Positions 14,436-20,432 of a stretch of 20,432 nt of DNA are shown piece after piece (position 1 is the first letter of the stretch; each line of letters begins with the position of its first letter). A model generated the notes under the pieces. That model saw nothing but the letters and a program-made list of their open reading frames with translations. It ran no database searches and was not told where the DNA came from. The stretch comes from Pavlovales sp. CCMP2436 (taxonomy: Eukaryota; Haptophyta; Pavlovophyceae; Pavlovales): the NCBI GenBank assembly GCA_026770615.1, contig MU631822.1, forward strand, positions 25,262 through 45,693. Reading direction: 5' to 3'. The translations under genes and the position numbers were made by a program.

Positions 14436-15074
14436 ATGTGCATCGACAAGACGGAATTCCCGCCGCAGTATGTACTCGCCTACCGCGTGAACATCGTGCT
14501 CTTCGTGCTCAGCCTGCTCTGCTTCGTTGGCTTCAGCGTCACAGCTCTCAGCGGGGTCGGGAGTCTGCTGACCATCGTGAGCAGTAGCATGATCCTGTGC
14601 TGCTCGCAGGCCAAGCGCACCGCGGCCGGCGGGGTCTGTCAGCTGTGGACGTGCATCACGCTCAACATCCTCGCGGCGGTGCTCCACGTCGCGGCATTCA
14701 TTGTCGTCGCACAGATCGCGGCGACCATCAGCAGGGACTGCGTGACGGTCGACTCTGCCCACATGGGCGTCGACCCCGCCACCTGCCAAGTGACCAGAGT
14801 GTTCTTCGCGCTTGTGTGGATCTTGGAGGCGCTGCTCATCCTCAGCTTGCTCGTTGAACTGCCCCTCGCTTATCTGATCTACCTCGCCAAGAAAGCGGTG
14901 CTCGCCCGGGCGAGGGTGCAAGCTGTGGGGGCGACGTACGCGACTGGGCCCAGCATAGAGCTGAATGCAACTCCTCCTCAGTACGCCTCACGCGATGCCT
15001 CCCGCCAAGACTCGTTCACACCTCCTCATTACGACTCCCGTCAAGACCCGCGCCCGCTGCAGCAGGCGCCCTGA
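14436..15074 (+). CDS. Four-pass membrane protein with C-terminal PPxY motifs
   Basis: The product is a 212-residue single-exon protein. Hydrophobic segments lie at about residues 14-37, 42-56, 70-95 and 120-151, giving a tetraspan layout with short cytoplasmic N-terminus. The third-to-fourth segment loop has two Cys (102 and 117) that could form a disulfide. The hydrophilic tail carries TPPQYASR (180-186) and TPPHYDSR (195-202), two PPxY motifs of the kind bound by WW domains such as those of NEDD4-type ubiquitin ligases. The overall form recalls MARVEL, tetraspanin-like or LITAF-adjacent families, but the CCG motif of true tetraspanins is absent. ATG 14436 (CAGTATGTGC) is the first that precedes the membrane region; the open frame further upstream is low-complexity. 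Identity unresolved. Confidence 0.65.
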   Translation: MCIDKTEFPPQYVLAYRVNIVLFVLSLLCFVGFSVTALSGVGSLLTIVSSSMILCCSQAKRTAAGGVCQLWTCITLNILAAVLHVAAFIVVAQIAATISRDCVTVDSAHMGVDPATCQVTRVFFALVWILEALLILSLLVELPLAYLIYLAKKAVLARARVQAVGATYATGPSIELNATPPQYASRDASRQDSFTPPHYDSRQDPRPLQQAP

Positions 15075-15484
15075 TACCGACCAGTTCTGATGCAAACTTC
15101 ACGAGGCATCGCGGCATGCCCATCATTGACGGCATTGTAATTTGTATTTGTGACCTAGCCGGCCAGACAGGGCCTCTAGCGGAGTCTATCGGACCTCGCA
15201 CGAGAGTCGGAGAGATCGCTCGCTCGAGGTCCGAACGCAAAAGCTAGGCTGGGCGCTAGCTTAACCGAGTGTATAACTCACGTGAACGATATAAACTAAC
15301 TAAAGTCTAATTTTATCTTACCCAACTAAAAATTTAAGAATGATAGCTTTTGTAAACTAAAATATCTGGATTGATGCACATGGCTGTACCCAAATGGTCC
15401 GCTAAAGTATTGTCACCCTCGGCCAATGCAACTCGATCGAAGGCCCGCGAGGGGTCGTCTCCACGGCTTGGAGCGCGCGGGAGG
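15075..15484. other. Convergent intergenic region before the RPB1 stop
   Basis: It holds the 3' flanks of the tetraspan gene and RPB1. A short hairpin (AAGCTAG...CTAGCTT, near 15241-15262) and an AT-rich patch (15285-15365) are visible. No gene was seen. Confidence 0.6.
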
Positions 15485-15676
15485 TCAGTGCGTCGGGCTG
15501 TACTGAGGCCCCGGAGGGGGTTGTTCGTCCGCTGCAGCCTCGCCCTCGGCCAAGCCCGGCGTCGTGGGCGAGTAGCTCGGCGAGGCCAAGCCCGGCGTCG
15601 TGGGCGAATAGCTCGGCGAGGTCAAGTTCGGAGTCGTAGGCGAGTAGCTCGGCGAGTTGGGCGAGTAGGCCTGCGC

Positions 15677-15710
<34 letters not shown>

Positions 15711-18700
15711 AATATATATATTACGAGGGGGGCAAGGGCGAGAAGCGGGTGAGCGTGGCGCGCAAGGGCCTGTACGATCGCAGCAGCGCCGGCGCAGATG
15801 TGGCGACGTACCGGTGAAGTAGGCGAGTAAGCGGGCGACGTCGGCGAATAAGCCGGCGACGTCGGGCTGTACGCCGGGCTCGTCGGGCTGTAGGCCGGGC
15901 TCGTGGGCGAGTAAGCCGGCGACGTCGGGCTGTACGCGGGCGAAGTCGGGCTGTAAGCGGGCGACGTCGGGCTATACGCTGGCGAGGTCGGGCTGTACGC
16001 GGGCGACGTGGGACTATACGCCGGGCTTGTCGGGCTGTATGCGGGCGAGGTTGGGCTGTAAGCCGGGCTCGTCGGCGAATAGGCGGGCGAAGTCGGGCTA
16101 TAGGCAGGCGAGGTCGGGCTGTACGCCGGGCTCGTCGGGCTGTAGGCCGGGCTTGTGGGCGAATAGGCGGGCGATGTCGGACTATAGGCCGGCGAGGTAG
16201 GGCTATATGCGGGCGACGTCGGGCTGTAGGCCGGGCTCGTCGGCGAGTAAGCCGGCGACGTCGGGCTATACGCCGGGCTCGTCGGGCTGTAGGCGGGCGA
16301 GGTTGGGCTGTAAGCCGGACTCGTCGGCGAATAGGTGGGCGAGGTGGGACTATAGGCCGGGCTCGTGGGCGAGTACGCCTGCTCGGAGGCACAGCGCAAA
16401 AGAAAAAGTGCAAATGTGAGCGACAAAAAAAACGAAAAAACGAAACGAAACGAAACGAAACGAAAAAACGAAAAAACGAAAACGAAATAAAGGGAAAAAG
16501 GCGGGTCTTGCGCGCACCGGCGAGGTTGGCGAGTAGGCAGGGCTGAACGCGCCGGCTCCCATGCTGATGCCCGGACTCGAGGCGCCCGCCGGCGACCACT
16601 GCGCGCCGCCGCTGCCGGCCCACGGCGATTCGGGGAAGGGCGAGAAGGCGCCCGTCGCCCCGCCTGGCGTCATGACACCCGCCGGACTGAAGGGCATCAT
16701 TGGCGTGCTGCAGGGGGGGGGGCGGGTAAGTAGGCGCAGGGAGGAAGGTTGGAGCTCGAGCAAGATGCCACCACGCCGTGCAGCAGAGAGGGGAGAGGGG
16801 GGGGGAATAGCAGTCACGAGGATGAGGTCATATCTCATATTTGAACATGGATCGCCTCCCATCAACCACAACACGCAGATACGCACTCAGACCCTGTCGT
16901 TGAAGTGCATCAAAAAAAAGAAGCTCACCCCGTGTCGTTGAAGGGCGTCCCCACCCCGTAGCCCGTGGCGTTGCCGTCCGGGTCAAGGAACTCCGTCTCC
17001 TCGTTGATGTCGGGCAGTTCCTCGAGCATCGCCTAACACACACACACACACACACAAACAAAGGGGGGGGGGGTCAGCCTCGCGACCAATTCCAGCTTTG
17101 TCACTTTTAGCGGAATGGGGGGGGGGCATGACCAGCAGCGAAAGAAATGGGGGGAGGAGGGGGGGGAGGGCATTTCACCTGGTTTACGAACAGGTCGAAC
17201 TGGCCGGTGCCCATCGGTGCGAGCTGCCCCAGCATGATGTTGTCCGACACGCCGTGCAGCGAGTCGCGGTGCGCAAAGGCGGCCGCCTGGTGTTTTGAAG
17301 TTTTTTTTTAGATTTTTTTTTTAGATTAGTTCAGTTTGATTTGGTGGTGGTGTTGTTGTGATTGGTGCCCTTATGGGTGTGGTTGTGGTTTTCTTGAAGG
17401 TTTTAATTTGAAGTTTAGTTTAGTTTCTTGTGTGGGAGGGGGGGGGAGGTTACCTCCATGAGGATGTCGACCGTCTCCTCGAAGGAGCAGCGGGTGAGCG
17501 TGCCCTTCTCCCCCCGGTTGATGCCGTGTCTCGAGATGGCCATCAGTGCGCCTGCGTTCGTCATCGCGTCGCACAGAATTGCCAAGTGCCTCGAAAAGGT
17601 AGTATTAGGAACGGAAATGAAATCTAAATCTATAAATAGATATAAATAGATAGTACTAGGAACGGAAGTGAGATCTAAATCGTGATGCAGGTGATATGAA
17701 GAGTGCAGATCAAACGATATAAATAGATTTATAGATAGATAGATATAGATATAGATATATAAATTCGAATTACCGGTAGTTGACGTACGACCCGTCGAAC
17801 TCGATCACGGCACGCAGCTCACGCAGCAGGGCGGCGCGCACGGCCTCGATGCCCAGCCCCTCGAAGACCTCCACGATGTTATTGGAGGAAGTGCGCCGGT
17901 GGTCAACCTGCAAGCGAGGAGAAAAAGAAATGTTGACAATGTTATTGGAGAAAAAGAAATGCGAATCAAAAGAAGAAAAACTGCGAATATAAATAAAAGA
18001 AATGTGAATACAGCGAGAAAATATATGTGAATATAACGAAAAGAAACAGGAATCAGCAAACAAAAAAATGGGGGGGGGAGGGGGGGGGGGGATAGAGACG
18101 CACCTCTGGGCAGTCGTACATGACGCGCATGAGCGCCGAGCCCTCCGTGTCCAGCACCCACTCGGTGGTGGCCTTGTAGCTGCCCTTGGCGTCGAGCGCG
18201 TTTGCCTTCGCCTCGCGAAGGAACACCCTTTTCAAAAAGTTTGTTTAAAGAATAAAAACAACAATGCCACTCAGAAGCACAAGGCAATACCCTTCTGAGT
18301 GAGAGAAGAAGAAGTACAACAACAATACCAATTGTTCAGCAGTTTTGGTATTGGCCTCGCGCAGGAACACCTTTTGAATACTAGTTGAGCATTAGTATTA
18401 GTATTGATAGGTTATGGTGGTATTAGCATTTGCTCCTTATTGATTTTTTCGGTGTGTGTTGTGTGTGCGCGGCACATTTTTGTTTTGTTTTTAATTGAAA
18501 ACGAGAACAAGAAACAAACCAAAACTGGAAATACCTTTTGGTTTGTTAATAACTAATAATATTAACAAGAACTAAAACTGGAAATACCTTTTGATGTCCT
18601 CCACCCCCCGGAGTGTCACGTCCTGCAGCGACTCTGAGATCGCGCGGATGAAGGTCACATCCGACTCCGCGTCACTGCGAGTGATTATTAGTTCGTGTTC

Positions 18701-20146
18701 GTGTTAGTTATTGTTATTATGAGTTATTGTTAGTGTTGGTTATTGCCAGTGTTAGTTCTTGTTAATATTATTAGTGCTGGTCATTTTTCCTGTGAGTATT
18801 TTTGGTATTAATATCACTTTTTGTTATTATCGCGGTGAGTGATAATAAGTATTAGTACAAGTATTGGCATTCTCATTGGTAAATGAATGAGCGAAAGTAA
18901 TGCTCATCAGCAGCAGCACCTGGGCGGGGTGTTGATTTGGGTGTTGCTTTGTATTCTCATTATCCTCATCAGATGTATTGCAACGATGAGTTTGTATGCG
19001 TATGATTGGCGTTACAACTCGTACGCGTGTGATTACCTGGGCGGGGGGGGCGGCACGCCGTCGTCGCCGTGGTCGGGCTTGGAGGCGAGGTCCTCCGCGC
19101 ACATGCGCACGTGCAGCACCTGGCACAGGAGGGGGGGGTTAGAGTAGTAGTAGTGGTAGAAGCAGGGAGGGGGGGGGGTTAGAGGAGTAGTAGCAGCAGC
19201 AGCAACATGCGCACGTACAGCACTTGTTAGTTGTTAGTTGCTAGTTGTTAGTTATTAGTTATTAGTTATTAGTTAGAGTAGCAGTGGTAGTAGCAGGGGG
19301 GGGGGTTAGAGGAATAGTAGCAGCAGCACGGGGGGGGTTAAGAGTAGTAGTGGTAGTAGCAGCAGCTGCAGCAGCAGTAGTAGTTGAATGAGAGGATTAA
19401 ATTTGTACAAGGATTCTGATTAGATTCGAATTATGGGGGGGGGGGGCTCTTACGAGTTTGTCTGCGTTGATGTCCGTGAAGATGACGTGCAGGTCCGAGC
19501 CGAACGCCTGCCCGATCTTGGCGGCAATCTCCTCCATCGAGATGTTCTTCTCGTTGACCACCTGCGCTTAGTTATTGCGGTTAGTTATTGGAGTTGCAGC
19601 AGCCAGCAGTTGCAGAGCAGGGGGGGGGGCAGAAGGGGGGAGGAGGGGGGGGGGGTAGATATCTATTGTGTGGGCTGCTGAGATTTATTGTTGATATTTT
19701 TGTGTGCTATTTCATACGACTAGAAAAGCCACTTGCCTCTTTGTTTAAAACCACGCGCAGCAGCCAGGGCGAGACGGCAGACATGTTGACGTCGTCCGGC
19801 TCGATGTCGTAGAAGTTGCGCACAAGCTCCGCATCCTCCTCCACCACCGTCACCTGTACAATAGCAACAACAATAGTATATTAGACGTACGTTATGCACT
19901 GTATATACTGAGCAAGGCATCTCCTTCGCCACCGCCACCTGCGGTTTCAAGCATACAAGTATATATTTAATTGCGCACACACACGCACACACACAAGAAA
20001 ACGAAAAATGAAGAAAAAACAGAAAAAGGGGGAAAAGGGGAACAACCCTCCCAACGCAACACAAATAAAAAACAAAAAGGGGAAAAAGGCGCACCTGCTC
20101 GGCCTCCACCACCACTCGGTTGCCGTCGAGCGGCAACGGGTCGTAC
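15485..20146 (-). CDS. RPB1: RNA polymerase II largest subunit RPB1, C-terminal part (13 exons, 5' end outside window)
   Basis: Exons, in sense order: 20146-20095, 19853-19737, 19561-19454, 19119-19037, 18674-18588, 18227-18104, 17907-17774, 17589-17454, 17286-17179, 17032-16929, 16707-16518, 16378-15812, 15670-15485. Phases match at every junction and give 664 residues. RPB1 carries much of the Pol II catalytic centre; this is its cleft/foot and tail. Landmarks are ISPWLLR-like [116 protein letters not shown] linker with SP motifs leads into the CTD: one heptad in exon 11, 27 heptads in exon 12, and degenerate repeats in exon 13 ending PQYSPTH. All introns are GT-AG except the one after 19737, which is GC-AG. 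The gene continues past the right edge. Confidence 0.97.
15545..15657 (-). repeat. 36-bp tandem repeats in the last RPB1 exon
   Basis: Three 12-residue units ([36 protein letters not shown]) follow the main heptad array. They alternate a heptad with a 5-residue spacer. Confidence 0.85.
15670..16378 (-). repeat. RPB1 CTD heptad array: 27 YSPTSPA repeats
   Basis: The exon 15812-16378 is 567 bp, exactly 27 heptads in phase 0 at both ends. All read YSPTSP with Ala at position 7 except one Thr. Codons vary (AGC/TCG, CCG/CCC), so protein uniformity is maintained rather than reflecting a very recent expansion. The next exon resumes after a 141-bp intron with YSPNSP. Confidence 0.97.
15678..15709 (-). 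repeat. 32-base A tract (sense) just before the last RPB1 acceptor
   Basis: The plus strand has 32 T. In sense this is A32 followed directly by CGCGCAG|GCC, so the acceptor lacks the usual pyrimidine tract. It is a possible insertion or a length error. Confidence 0.9.
16435..16492. repeat. ACGAA/ACGAAAA microsatellite in an RPB1 intron
   Basis: CGAAACGAAACGAAACG units and A runs fill the middle of the 139-bp intron 16379-16517. In sense they form a T-rich tract before the acceptor. Confidence 0.85.
16886..16950 (-). repeat. Duplicated exon end and donor, RPB1 exon 10
   Basis: Plus 16924-16950 (exon end and donor, TGTCGTTGAAGGGCGTC) is echoed in the intron at 16886-16911 (TGTCGTTGAAGTGCATC). 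About 22 of 26 aligned bases agree. Confidence 0.7.
17600..17682. repeat. Internal tandem repeat in the RPB1 intron 17590-17773
   Basis: TAGTATTAGGAACGGAAATG (about 17601) recurs as TAGTACTAGGAACGGAAGTG (about 17651), each followed by an ATCTAAATC run. Neither matches the exons. Confidence 0.75.
17874..17962 (-). repeat. Duplicated exon segment in intron, RPB1 exon 7
   Basis: ATGTTATTGGAGGAAGTGCG in the exon (17876-17895) recurs as ATGTTATTGGAGAAAAAG with a trailing ATGCG in the intron (17938-17962). The core of 12 bases is identical. Confidence 0.55.
18206..18376 (-). repeat. Duplicated exon start, RPB1 exon 6
   Basis: CCTCGCGAAGGAACACC (18211-18227, exon start with acceptor) recurs as CCTCGCGCAGGAACACC at 18355-18371 in the intron. 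In sense the copy reads AAAAG|GTGTTCCTGCGCGAGGCC, complete with an AG before it. Confidence 0.75.
18521..18593 (-). repeat. Exact 20-bp duplication of a donor site, RPB1 exon 5
   Basis: AAAACTGGAAATACCTTTTG occurs at 18521-18540 and again at 18574-18593. The second copy spans the exon 5 donor (18588/18587); the first lies 53 bp into the intron. Confidence 0.9.
19099..19227 (-). repeat. Duplicated exon start, RPB1 exon 4
   Basis: ACATGCGCACGTGCAGCACC (19101-19120) is repeated as ACATGCGCACGTACAGCACT at 19205-19224 in the intron, with 18 of 20 bases equal, and the match runs past the acceptor. Confidence 0.8.
19831..19941 (-). repeat. Duplicated exon start, RPB1 exon 2 of window
   Basis: Exon start and acceptor at 19831-19856 (CTCCACCACCGTCACCTG) are echoed at 19917-19941 (TTCGCCACCGCCACCTG). 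In sense the copy is CGCAG|GTGGCGGTGGCGAAGG, a plausible decoy acceptor. Confidence 0.75.
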
Positions 20147-20432
20147 CTACGGAATGGAGGATAGCGTTAGTTATAGAGAAAAAAATGAGATAAAGGGGGA
20201 AAAAGGGGGGGGGGAAGAGCCATAAGAAAAAAAAAACATAAGAAGGCAGTGCCATGTCGAAAGTCACAATGGTCGTAAAAATAAAAGACATAAGCCGCAC
20301 TGTACAGAGAGAATCATTGCCATCACACGTAAAAAAAAAAAGGAAAAGGAAAAGGAAAAGGAAAAAAGGAAAAGGAAAAGGAAAAGGAAAAGGAAAAGGA
20401 AAAGGAAAAAAGGAAAAGGAAAAGGAAAAGGA
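20147..20432 (-). other. RPB1 intron running off the right edge
   Basis: Upstream (in sense) of the 20146 exon, at least 286 bp lack a recognisable RPB1 exon. The stretch is A/G-rich on the plus strand and ends in about 15 AAAAGG units (20339-20432), that is CCTTTT in sense. Confidence 0.7.

Noticed and set aside
15721..16623. Minus-strand Arg/Pro-rich 300-codon frame
   Set aside because: It is an out-of-frame reading of the CTD exon; the heptad frame is the real one.
20339..20432. AAAAGG repeats as a telomere or CRISPR-like array
   Set aside because: They form a simple microsatellite in an RPB1 intron, with no spacers and no fixed repeat length.

Overview
The window looks like nuclear DNA from a GC-rich unicellular eukaryote, most likely a microalga. 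Four genes have canonical GT-AG introns, and the RNA polymerase II largest subunit carries a heptad-repeat tail. A haptophyte or similar alga is my guess from base composition, C-rich introns and a GC-AG intron, but no gene here proves the lineage.

Layout, left to right. (1) 1-1461: a 75-base G run, then the first coding exon of a 26S proteasome lid subunit (RPN5/PSMD12, minus strand), divergent from an intronless centrin-like EF-hand gene (plus). (2) 1462-4921: a repeat block with no intact gene. It holds a 703-bp element with 26-bp inverted ends, two 167-bp MITE copies in opposite orientation, and a 1.4-kb element with perfect 32-bp inverted ends that carries a broken coding-like stretch. 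(3) 4971-8477: a Nudix hydrolase (plus) convergent with a three-exon KRI1 ribosome-biogenesis gene (minus). (4) 8478-11473: a gene-poor stretch with a frameshifted coding remnant, a 380-bp nested foldback element, an 80-bp tandem hairpin repeat and a dispersed repeat. (5) 11474-13156: an OTU-type protease-like frame (minus) whose 5' end meets a Cof-type HAD phosphatase (plus). (6) 13667-15074: a three-exon ENY2/SUS1 gene (minus) divergent from a four-pass membrane protein with two PPxY motifs (plus). (7) 15485-20432: the 3' part of RPB1 (minus), for which 13 exons were placed by phase and by the conserved protein; it runs off the right edge.

The host genes are mainly housekeeping: proteasome, ribosome assembly, RNA polymerase II, SAGA/TREX-2 and centrin. 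ENY2 and RPB1 both act in transcription, but their proximity is probably chance. There is no operon-like organisation and no sign of a defence or biosynthetic cluster. The most unusual signal is in RPB1. At least five introns contain diverged copies of the adjacent exon edge together with its splice site, as if local tandem duplication of splice junctions had shaped these introns. All assignments come from reading the sequence; no database search was possible.
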